Assembly: GCA_016219545.1 (NCBI GenBank)
Contig: JACRMH010000062.1
Span: 62,001 to 126,000, forward strand
From: Chloroflexota bacterium
GTDB taxonomy: Bacteria; Chloroflexota; Anaerolineae; Anaerolineales; Villigracilaceae
Length of the DNA stretch: 64,000 nt
Direction of reading: 5' to 3'
Position 1 is the first letter of the stretch, and every line of letters starts with the position of its first letter. Made by a program: the position numbers and the translations under genes. Shown piece after piece: positions 43,351-50,615 of this stretch. The notes under the pieces are model-generated. The model was not told the origin of the DNA and did no database searches. It saw nothing but the letters and a program-made list of their open reading frames with translations.

Positions 43351-43437
43351 TGTCATTGCGAGGAGCGACAGCGACGAAGCAATCTCCTGATCGTTGAAGA
43401 TTGCTTCGTCGGGAAGAGCACCCTCCTCGCAATGACA
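43351..43437. repeat. TGTCATTGCGAGGAG inverted-repeat element, copy 1
   Basis: Outer arms TGTCATTGCGAGGAG and CTCCTCGCAATGACA are exact complements; inner arms CGACGAAGCAATCT and AGATTGCTTCGTCG are too. 87 bases. A second copy lies at 62117-62211. Repeats with these arms are widespread in bacterial genomes and often give false small ORFs. Confidence 0.9.
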
Positions 43438-43459
43438 TCCATTCGGAAGGAACCACCAC

Positions 43460-44017
43460 ATGCAAAACTACAAAGACATACTAGCTGAAATATTAATCGA
43501 AGCAGAACCCCTGCAAGCGCGCATCAAAGAACTTGGCGCACAGATCAGCGCGGACTATCCCGACGGCGACCTTTTACTCATCTGCATCTTGCGCGGAGGT
43601 GTGCCCTTCATGGTTGACCTCAGCCGCAACATGACCACCCCGCATATGATGGACTTCATGGCTGTCTCATCCTATGGAGTTGGCAAGCGCGAATCAAGCG
43701 GTTCAGCACGCGTTACGCTTGACCTGCAAACCGATATTCGCGGCAAGAACGTTCTTCTGATCGAAGATATTATTGACAGCGGACATACGATAGCTTCCGT
43801 TCTTAATATGCTTGAGACCCGCCAGCCGAAATCTCTTAAAGTCTGCGCATTGCTCGATAAGCCTGAACGACGCGAAGCGCATGTCCCAATTCATTACCTC
43901 GGCTTTACCATTCCCAATAAATTCGTCTTTGGGTACGGCCTCGACCTTGATGATTATTATCGCAACCTGCCTTTCATCGGCGTCGTTGACCTCGGCAAAT
44001 ATAAACCGCCTGTCTAA
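43460..44017 (+). CDS. hpt: Hypoxanthine(-guanine) phosphoribosyltransferase
   Basis: Converts hypoxanthine or guanine with PRPP to IMP or GMP. 185 residues with the PRPP-binding motif LLIEDIIDSGHT at 99-110, the PPi loop ILRGGVPF near 43-50, a flexible loop SSYGVGKRESSG and the base-contact region NKFVFGYGLD. GGAAGGAACCACCAC precedes the ATG. The CCA-adding enzyme gene starts nine bases downstream. Confidence 0.96.
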   Translation: MQNYKDILAEILIEAEPLQARIKELGAQISADYPDGDLLLICILRGGVPFMVDLSRNMTTPHMMDFMAVSSYGVGKRESSGSARVTLDLQTDIRGKNVLLIEDIIDSGHTIASVLNMLETRQPKSLKVCALLDKPERREAHVPIHYLGFTIPNKFVFGYGLDLDDYYRNLPFIGVVDLGKYKPPV

Positions 44018-44026
44018 CCCTCCGAA

Positions 44027-45703
44027 ATGAATGACGACTCATCTCAACATCATTCGCCTTACGCGGGTCGTTGGGTTGCCCGCGTTCACGGAAAAGTAGT
44101 GGCGCAGGGCGGCACGCCTGATGAGGCTCTGCGCGCTTCACAACACAGCCGTCATAAAGAAAGACCAGAGATCGTTTTCATGCCCGCCTCATTTAATCTT
44201 CCCCCATTAGTTGAAAAAATAATTGACGCTTTGCCAGCCGGGCAGGAAATTTATCTCGTCGGCGGAGCGGTGCGTGACCTGTTGACTTCGCGCATCCCAC
44301 CCGACCTGGATTTTGCTGTGCCATCGAATGGCATTTCCCTCGCCCGAAAAATTGCCAACGCCCTTCACGCGGACTTTGTCCCACTGGATGCTGAACGGGA
44401 TACAGGCCGCGTCGTTGTGACGCAGGAAGACGGTTCGCGCATCTTTTTGGATTTTGCAACCTATCGTGGAGCGAATCTCGAAGAAGATCTACGCGCCCGT
44501 GATTTCACCATCAATGCCATTGCCTATAACCTGCATGATGAAACGATCATAGACCCGCTCGAAGGCGGCAATGACCTGCGCCAGAAGATCATCCGTGCCT
44601 GCTCACCCACTTCACTCTCAGACGACCCGGTCCGCATATTGCGGGCGATACGTCAGGCCGCGGCCTTCGGATTCAAAATTGAGAAAAATACCCGGGAACT
44701 GCTGAAGCAGTCCGCAGGTCAGCTTGGACGCGTTTCGCCCGAACGTCTGCGCGATGAGATTTTCAAGATCCTCAAAGGTCCAAAACCAGATGCATCCATG
44801 CGCGCGCTTGAAATGCTCGGCGTGCTTCAACACATCATGCCTGAGTTGACTGCGATGAAGGGCATGGAACAATCTGAGCCGCATGTTTACGATGTGTGGA
44901 CGCACACGCTCGCCGCGCTGGATTATCTTGACCAGGTCATTTCTGCGTTGCGGGTTGGGTACGAAGCTGAAAAAACTAATGACATGTTCACAGGCCTGCT
45001 AACCCTGCGGCTGGGACGTTACCGCGAACAGATCGCAGATCATTTTGCCATGCAACTAAACGTAGACCGTTCATTGAGGTCATTGCTTTTCTTTGCCGCG
45101 CTGTATCATGATGTGAGCAAGCCTGAAACAAAGACAATTGAAGAATCAGGGCGCATCCGGTTTTTCGATCACGATGTCAAGGGCGCGGATGTTGCTGCGG
45201 CGAGAGCGCGTTCATTCAACCTGAGCAATGATGAGATCGAGCGCTTGCAGGTGGTTATAAAAAATCACATGCGTATTCATTTCTTTGCCGACCGTGTAAT
45301 AAAGGAAAGCAAGACACCATCGCGCAGGGCGATCTATCGTTTCTTCCGTGATAGCGGCGAAGGCGGCGTTGACCTTGTTCTATTTGGCTTGGCGGACCTG
45401 CGTGCCACCCGCGCCCACTCACTAACCATCGAAACGTGGAATGCTTATCTCGATGTGGCACGCATTTTGCTTGAGAACTATTGGGAACGTCCGCAAGAAA
45501 TTATTGCGCCGCCGCGTCTATTAGATGGGAACGAATTGATGAAGGAGCTAGATATCCAGCCGGGACCTGTGGTCGGCCAGCTTTTGGAGGCGATCCGCGA
45601 GAATCAAGCCACAGGCAAAATAGAAAACCGCGAGCAAGCCTTGGCTTTTGCGCGTGACGAATTACAGAATCCGAAGTTTCCATCTTCGGCGCAAAATCCA
45701 TAG
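44027..45703 (+). CDS. CCA-adding enzyme/poly(A) polymerase-type nucleotidyltransferase with HD domain
   Basis: 558 residues. Residues about 10-45 (YAGRWVARVHGKVVAQGGTPDEAL) look like the small DUF5678 domain, an unusual N-terminal addition. The catalytic head follows with YLVGGAVRDLL (GG at 79-80) and DLDF (Asp93, Asp95), then RDFTINAIA and the RNA-binding core DDPVRILRAIR. A C-terminal HD-type domain has YHDVSKPETK. Likely repairs or completes tRNA 3' ends; poly(A) activity cannot be excluded. The tRNA genes here lack encoded CCA, which fits a need for the enzyme. Confidence 0.9.
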   Translation: MNDDSSQHHSPYAGRWVARVHGKVVAQGGTPDEALRASQHSRHKERPEIVFMPASFNLPPLVEKIIDALPAGQEIYLVGGAVRDLLTSRIPPDLDFAVPSNGISLARKIANALHADFVPLDAERDTGRVVVTQEDGSRIFLDFATYRGANLEEDLRARDFTINAIAYNLHDETIIDPLEGGNDLRQKIIRACSPTSLSDDPVRILRAIRQAAAFGFKIEKNTRELLKQSAGQLGRVSPERLRDEIFKILKGPKPDASMRALEMLGVLQHIMPELTAMKGMEQSEPHVYDVWTHTLAALDYLDQVISALRVGYEAEKTNDMFTGLLTLRLGRYREQIADHFAMQLNVDRSLRSLLFFAALYHDVSKPETKTIEESGRIRFFDHDVKGADVAAARARSFNLSNDEIERLQVVIKNHMRIHFFADRVIKESKTPSRRAIYRFFRDSGEGGVDLVLFGLADLRATRAHSLTIETWNAYLDVARILLENYWERPQEIIAPPRLLDGNELMKELDIQPGPVVGQLLEAIRENQATGKIENREQALAFARDELQNPKFPSSAQNP

Positions 45704-45733
45704 CAAGGCTGTTCATTGCAAAAGAGAATCATA

Positions 45734-46048
45734 ATGTTTTGTCCAAAATGTGGAAAAGAGCTGTCCGAAAAGCTGAGTGGCCTAGTCTGTGATGATGGCA
45801 GAATGGAAATCACTAAGGACCTTGAGAGAAGATTAAGAGAGTGCTACACACTAAAATTACGCAAACCACATGAAAAACCTTTCAATTTTCTTATAGGTGG
45901 GCAATGGTTTTGTCCACAATGTGGTGTTTCAACTTTGGAAGAAAAAGGAAGTGTTCGTTGCCCAAAATGTAAGCTTAGTCTAAATGAATTCATAAATTCA
46001 TTAATAGAATTTCATCCGCATTTTAATGGTATTGATGGATGGTATTGA
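45734..46048 (+). CDS. Small zinc-ribbon protein
   Basis: 104 residues from the ATG at 45734. Three CxxC pairs are visible: CPKC at 3-6, CPQC near 60, and CPKC near 79, with a lone Cys in LVCDDG. This suggests two zinc ribbons linked by a helix. It has no other recognised domain. The gene is visibly richer in A and T than its neighbours, so it may be a recent arrival. DNA, RNA or protein binding is possible. Confidence 0.65.
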   Translation: MFCPKCGKELSEKLSGLVCDDGRMEITKDLERRLRECYTLKLRKPHEKPFNFLIGGQWFCPQCGVSTLEEKGSVRCPKCKLSLNEFINSLIEFHPHFNGIDGWY

Positions 46049-46103
46049 ACAAGCCGTAATGCTAGAATTAGACATTAATTTTTTTTAAAGGAAATGGCGA
46101 ATC

Positions 46104-46640
46104 ATGAACTACGTTTATTTTGATCTGGAATCTCAAAACTTATTTCAAGATGTCGGCGGACGCGAGAATATCGGCGAACTCAAAGTCGCGTGCGCTGTGA
46201 CGTGGTCAACAGAGAAGAATGATTTCTCGGTCTATTGGGAAAAGGATGTCCCGGCTTTGATCGAAGAATTGAAATCTGCAACCAAGGTAATCGGATTCAA
46301 CCTGCGCGGATTCGATTATCTGGTGCTTCAGCCTTACGCACCTGAAATGCGTTTCGCATCCATCCCGACCCTTGATATGTATTTCGACCTGCAAAAGATC
46401 CTTGGCTTTAGCCTCAGCCTTGATTCCGTGGCAAGCGCCACACTCGGCACAGCCAAATCCGCAGACGGCATTAAGGCAGTAGAATGGTACCGTGCAGGCG
46501 AACTGGAAAAGATCGCCGAATACTGCAAAATGGATGTTGACATCACGCGCCGCGTTTATGAATTTGGGCGCGATACTGGTCATATTTTTTATCGGTCAAA
46601 ATTAGGAAGCAAGTTAAAAGTCGAGGTAAAGTGGAAATGA
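46104..46640 (+). CDS. DEDD-type 3'-5' exonuclease-like protein
   Basis: 178-residue RNase H-like fold. Acidic motifs are in order: YFDLES (Asp7, Glu9), GFNLRGFDYL (Asp71), and YCKMD (Tyr140, Asp144), the Exo III YxxxD form. The family includes YprB-like nucleases often attached to helicases. The stand-alone size fits the single-domain version. DNA or RNA as substrate is not clear. It overlaps the next gene by ATGA. Confidence 0.82.
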   Translation: MNYVYFDLESQNLFQDVGGRENIGELKVACAVTWSTEKNDFSVYWEKDVPALIEELKSATKVIGFNLRGFDYLVLQPYAPEMRFASIPTLDMYFDLQKILGFSLSLDSVASATLGTAKSADGIKAVEWYRAGELEKIAEYCKMDVDITRRVYEFGRDTGHIFYRSKLGSKLKVEVKWK

Positions 46641-47404
46641 AAAATATTATTGCTAATGATGTGACAATTGCCTATGATCGGCTCGGCAAAGGAAGCCCGC
46701 TCGTACTTATCCACGGTTTTCCATTAGATCATACTTCATGGAATGAAGTCGCACCTTTATTGGAAGATAAATTTGATGTCATCCTGCCCGACCTGCGCGG
46801 ATTTGGTCAGTCAACCAATGTCGAGTCGATTTATTCCATCTCCGACATGGCACATGACATTGCCAGCCTGCTGGATAACTTAGGAATTGAGAAGACTGCG
46901 CTTGCAGGCCATTCCATGGGCGGATATGTTGCATTGGCTTTTGCGAAGAAATATCCAAACCGGGTAAGCGCTCTTGGCCTGGTATCCTCTCAAGCCCCGG
47001 CCGATGCGCCCGAGGGCAAAGAACGCAGATATAAGACCGCCGCTGAAGTTTTCGAAAAAGGCGTTGCCGTTGTGGCTGATGCGATGACTCCAAAATTATC
47101 TGCCGATGCGCGCGTACAAACATTTGCGCGCAAAGCGATCCTGGGGCAAAGCAAATCAGGGGTGATCGGTGCGCTCAAGGCAATGGCAGAGCGCGAAGAC
47201 TCCACGCCCATTCTTTCAGCTTTCAGCTTTCCGCTGGTGCTGATCCATGGCGATGCAGATTCATTGATCCCCATTGAACGTGCAAAGGAAATCAAGACGG
47301 CAGTTCAATCCGCGCAGTTCGTTGAATTGAAAGGCGCCGGTCACATGCCGATGATGGAGTTTCCAAAGGAAACCGCCCAGGGATTAAAGTTGTTATCCAA
47401 CTAA
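46637..47404 (+). CDS. Alpha/beta hydrolase
   Basis: 255 residues from the ATG at 46637, which shares bases with the upstream TGA stop. HGFPLDHTSW supplies the oxyanion hole, GHSMGG the nucleophile Ser93, DADSLIP the Asp and GAGHMPMME the His. Length and motifs fit the broad esterase/haloperoxidase-like group. Substrate unknown. Confidence 0.9.
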   Translation: MKNIIANDVTIAYDRLGKGSPLVLIHGFPLDHTSWNEVAPLLEDKFDVILPDLRGFGQSTNVESIYSISDMAHDIASLLDNLGIEKTALAGHSMGGYVALAFAKKYPNRVSALGLVSSQAPADAPEGKERRYKTAAEVFEKGVAVVADAMTPKLSADARVQTFARKAILGQSKSGVIGALKAMAEREDSTPILSAFSFPLVLIHGDADSLIPIERAKEIKTAVQSAQFVELKGAGHMPMMEFPKETAQGLKLLSN

Positions 47405-47452
47405 ATAGTGGGGAAAGCCGGGGTTGGATGACATCAAGCGAAGGAGCGTGTT

Positions 47453-48781
47453 ATGAAAAAGAATATAAGTATCACCTTATCCATGCTCCTTACTTTGATA
47501 GGAATGATTTCCTGTCAATTGACAAATAGTTTTAACACGCCGAGCATCCCCGATACTGCAACGGCATTGCCTACAAATCTATCTTTTGCCGGCGATCTTG
47601 GCATGGGTAATGTCCACGGCATAGTGACCGACGCAGTCGCAGGGACGCCTCTGGCAAATGTCAATGTGACATGCGAGCACTTCTCGTACAATTCGCCTGA
47701 ACAGGACCGCTGTAACCGCACAACCGTCACCGACTCAAATGGAAATTATATTTTCAAAAATATATTTTTCCATGATACTGACCAAATCACAATAACCGTT
47801 GAATCAGATGGCTACAACCCGGCGACTTTCAAACAGACTGGATTCACCTATCCAGATTTTGAATCAAATTTTCAGATGACTCAAGCGGATGTACAAGCGC
47901 CTCCTTCTTCGACTTTGAGCGGGCCGGTCATCTCGAACTGTCCCATCTTCCCTGGGAATAACTTCTGGAATGCCCGCGTAGATACACTCCCCGTTCACCC
48001 ACTCTCGGACACATGGATCAATCATATTGGCCGCGACCAATCCTTTCACATGGACTTTGGCTCAGGCACGTGGGATGGCGGTCCCATCGGGATTCCGTTT
48101 AATATCGTGGCAGGATCAACTGTCCCGAAGTTTGAAGCGGGGTTTTATTATCCCGATGAATCTGATCCGGGTCCATATCCCATCCCACAAAATCCAACCA
48201 TCGAATATGGTTCCGATCATCACATCCTGACAGTAGATACAGACACATGCACGCTGTATGAAATTTACGATGCGAGTTTCGATGGCTCAAAATGGAGCGG
48301 CGGCTCCGGCGCGGTCTGGGATTTGAGTTCGAATGCCCTGCGCCCAGCGGACTGGACATCTGCCGATGCGGCGGGGTTGCCGATCTTGCCGGGGCTGGCA
48401 CGCTATGACGAGATCGCGGCAGGCGCGATCAACCATGCCTTGCGGTTTACGGTTGAAGACACGGCTGGATATATTTGGCCGGCGCGTCATTTGACCGCCG
48501 ATGCTCAAGATGGAATACCGCCGATGGGCGCGCGTTTTCGCTTGAAGGCAGATTATGATATTTCTGGTTTCCCGCGTGAGTTGCAGGTGATCTTGCAGGC
48601 GATGAAAACTTATGGCATTGTTCTCGCGGACAACGGCTCGAACTGGTACGTCAGCGGCGCGCCCGATGAACGCTGGGACAACGATATGCTCCATTTGCTG
48701 GATGTGTTGACGGGCAATGATTTTGAAGCAGTGGATACTTCGGGGATGAGGGTGGATGTGGATTCGGGAGACGCAAAATAA
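47453..48781 (+). CDS. Secreted lipoprotein with carboxypeptidase-regulatory-like domain
   Basis: 442 residues. The signal peptide ends in a lipobox with Cys21 (GMISC). Residues about 55-135 form a CarboxypepD_reg-like beta domain (VHGIVTDAVAGTPLANVNVT, DSNGNYIFKN). The large C-terminal half, starting at CPIFPGNNFWNARVD, contains HMDFGSGTWDGGPIGIPFN and looks like a conserved extracellular domain that I cannot name; its His, Asp and Trp-rich segments might bind carbohydrate. GAAGGAGCGTGTT precedes the ATG. No terminator is obvious before the accessory island. Confidence 0.75.
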   Translation: MKKNISITLSMLLTLIGMISCQLTNSFNTPSIPDTATALPTNLSFAGDLGMGNVHGIVTDAVAGTPLANVNVTCEHFSYNSPEQDRCNRTTVTDSNGNYIFKNIFFHDTDQITITVESDGYNPATFKQTGFTYPDFESNFQMTQADVQAPPSSTLSGPVISNCPIFPGNNFWNARVDTLPVHPLSDTWINHIGRDQSFHMDFGSGTWDGGPIGIPFNIVAGSTVPKFEAGFYYPDESDPGPYPIPQNPTIEYGSDHHILTVDTDTCTLYEIYDASFDGSKWSGGSGAVWDLSSNALRPADWTSADAAGLPILPGLARYDEIAAGAINHALRFTVEDTAGYIWPARHLTADAQDGIPPMGARFRLKADYDISGFPRELQVILQAMKTYGIVLADNGSNWYVSGAPDERWDNDMLHLLDVLTGNDFEAVDTSGMRVDVDSGDAK

Positions 48782-48820
48782 GGTGCCGAGTGTCGAAGTG
48801 TCAGGTGTCAGGAAGGTACG

Positions 48821-48914
48821 AGACCCTAAAGGTTTCCTTGGCTGACTCACAAGCTTGCCAGCAAAACAGCCCCGCGAGAAGTGACGATAGTTCACGCGCA
48901 AACCTTTAGGGTCT
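48821..48914. ncRNA. Structured element upstream of the reverse transcriptase
   Basis: AGACCCTAAAGGTTT at 48821-48835 and its exact reverse complement at 48900-48914 enclose 64 bases. The interior can form at least two smaller stems (TGGC/GCCA near 48839-48860, and GCG..GTGA/TCAC..CGC near 48874-48898). It lies 67 bases upstream of the RT gene. It could be an RNA partner of the RT or a mobile palindrome: the half-sites resemble AGACCT/AGGTCT at 31134-31164. Confidence 0.4.
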
Positions 48915-48942
48915 GCCCCGCAGGGTTATGGATGGCGGTTCA

Positions 48943-48964
48943 GAACATGTTCAGGTATTACAAT
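48943..48964 (+). promoter_or_regulatory. Operator-like palindrome and -10 of the RT operon
   Basis: GAACATGTTC (48943-48952) is a perfect 10-bp palindrome placed seven bases before TACAAT (48959-48964). The -35 region is poor. A repressor or activator site is likely. GAAC/GTTC half-sites recall Gram-positive LexA boxes, but the centre is two bases too short. Confidence 0.4.
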
Positions 48965-48981
48965 AAGGCTGGAGAAAATAT

Positions 48982-50610
48982 ATGGCGCTCAAAGATCATC
49001 TTGATTTACGCAAAGCATACAAAAGAGTTCAACAAGATAAGAGGGATGATACTCTGCCAGATGTTTCCAATTATCGAGATTACGAAATGGTTTTAGAAGA
49101 GAATCTCGAAATCTTACGTTCCCAAGTTGTAAAGCCGAAAAAATATGAAGCAAAAATGCCGCTCAATATTGATATTCCTAAAAAGGGATTTACGCTGAGA
49201 CCAGTAGCATCGCCTCAAATTGACGACAGGATTGTGTACCAAGCAATTGCAGATTTTTTAGCGCCCAACTTCATCACAGAACCTTGTGTATACAGTAATC
49301 TTATTTCTAGCGACATCAATTCATCCAGGATATTTAAACCTGGAGTTCAACTTTGGCTGAAGTTCAAGGATGACGCCGAAAAGTTGTGTCATTCATTTAC
49401 TTACGTTGTCACCACGGACATTACAGCCTATTTTGAACACATTAGCCATGATTTGCTTATACACAGGATACAAGATTTATTTTCAGAAAAAGTTGATCCT
49501 GAGACACTAGATGAAATAAAAACATTGTTGCCTCGCTTATTGAGACGTTGGAACAAGAATAAACGATATGGACTTCCGCAAGTGAATGATGCATCATCGT
49601 TTTTTGGAAATCTTTTTCTGGACGAGTTAGATAAAGCAATGTTGCGTCATGGGTATGCGTTTTTGAGATATGTCGACGATATGCGAATTTTTACAACTGA
49701 TGAACCAAGTGCTCGACGCGCACTTGCAGACTTAATTACCCAATTGCGTGAGATGGGTTTATATATAGCGTCTGGAAAAACATCTATAAAATCTACGGCA
49801 GAAATGTTGACCGAAATTCAAGATGACTCTAGAAAAATGAATGCGATTGAAGAAGAACTAAATACAAAATCGCCTCCACATATCGCAATAGCGGTTCGTA
49901 TGTTAGATGAATTTATCAATGAGTTAATTAGCTCACCTGAGAAATTTGATGACCGTCAATTCCGATATTGCGTTAATCGCTTCAAGAGATTGAAAGTTAA
50001 TGGTCTGGCTTTAGACGTCCATGATAATGTGGCAAATGAGGTGCTTTCTCGATTAACTACCATGCCTTATGCTACTGATACATTTGTAGATTATCTCTCA
50101 TTGTTCCCTGAGAGCGAGAATGTCCAAAGTAGAGTAATTGAATTTTTAGAAAGCCCGTATAACATATATGCATGGCAAGAAATGATGCTCTTAGAGTTGC
50201 TTATCAGGTTAGATATATTGCCTGAACATAAAGATAGAGCATTAAGCGTTGCTCGCACAATAGCAAAAACCACCAACAAGCATCACATTTGCCGAGAAAA
50301 GGCGTTTGTTTTTTGGGGAAAGAATGGGGATTATCAAGATAGAAGGGAGATCAGGGGAATATATCATGATGAACCCAGAGAGGATGTAAGACGGTCAATA
50401 ATGTTTGCAATTCAAGAAATGCAAGAAGGGGAAAGGAAACATTTTTTGGAAAGCGTGAAAAACGACTCAAACAATATTGGAATGACAGCGCAATATCTTC
50501 TCGCTAAAGATTCCCCGCAGTATCACTACTATGACCCACCAAAAGGATTTGATATTGCTGAGGATTGGCTGTCAAACGACATTGATGACTTACCAATGCA
50601 TTCACCATAA
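48982..50610 (+). CDS. Reverse transcriptase of the defence (Abi/UG) type
   Basis: 542 residues. The RT palm and fingers occupy about 45-290: LRPVASPQIDDRIVYQAIADF, motif A VVTTDITAYF (Asp146), GLPQVNDASSFFGNLFLDELD, and the catalytic YVDD at 230-233 in FLRYVDDMRIF. Residues about 290-542 are an alpha-helical repeat region with no endonuclease or maturase domain. There is no group II intron RNA, no retron NAxxH or VTG signature and no DGR repeat nearby. This layout matches stand-alone antiviral RTs. GGAG lies seven bases before the ATG. AT-rich compared with the core genome; the helicase gene starts five bases after its stop. Confidence 0.88.
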   Translation: MALKDHLDLRKAYKRVQQDKRDDTLPDVSNYRDYEMVLEENLEILRSQVVKPKKYEAKMPLNIDIPKKGFTLRPVASPQIDDRIVYQAIADFLAPNFITEPCVYSNLISSDINSSRIFKPGVQLWLKFKDDAEKLCHSFTYVVTTDITAYFEHISHDLLIHRIQDLFSEKVDPETLDEIKTLLPRLLRRWNKNKRYGLPQVNDASSFFGNLFLDELDKAMLRHGYAFLRYVDDMRIFTTDEPSARRALADLITQLREMGLYIASGKTSIKSTAEMLTEIQDDSRKMNAIEEELNTKSPPHIAIAVRMLDEFINELISSPEKFDDRQFRYCVNRFKRLKVNGLALDVHDNVANEVLSRLTTMPYATDTFVDYLSLFPESENVQSRVIEFLESPYNIYAWQEMMLLELLIRLDILPEHKDRALSVARTIAKTTNKHHICREKAFVFWGKNGDYQDRREIRGIYHDEPREDVRRSIMFAIQEMQEGERKHFLESVKNDSNNIGMTAQYLLAKDSPQYHYYDPPKGFDIAEDWLSNDIDDLPMHSP

Positions 50611-50615
50611 ATAAC

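Noticed and set aside
43226..43465. 79-codon minus-strand frame between tdk and hpt
   Set aside because: It is read through the TGTCATTGCGAGGAG repeat and gives the familiar false peptide with RSNLQRSGDCFVA; no ribosome site.
48943..48952. LexA box
   Set aside because: The palindrome has GAAC/GTTC half-sites but a 2-base instead of a 4-base centre, so I list it only as an unidentified operator.
48982..50610. Retron, group II intron or DGR as the identity of the RT
   Set aside because: No retron NAxxH or VTG signature, no maturase/HNH part or intron domain V, and no template/variable repeat pair was seen; the long helical C-terminus fits defence RTs better.
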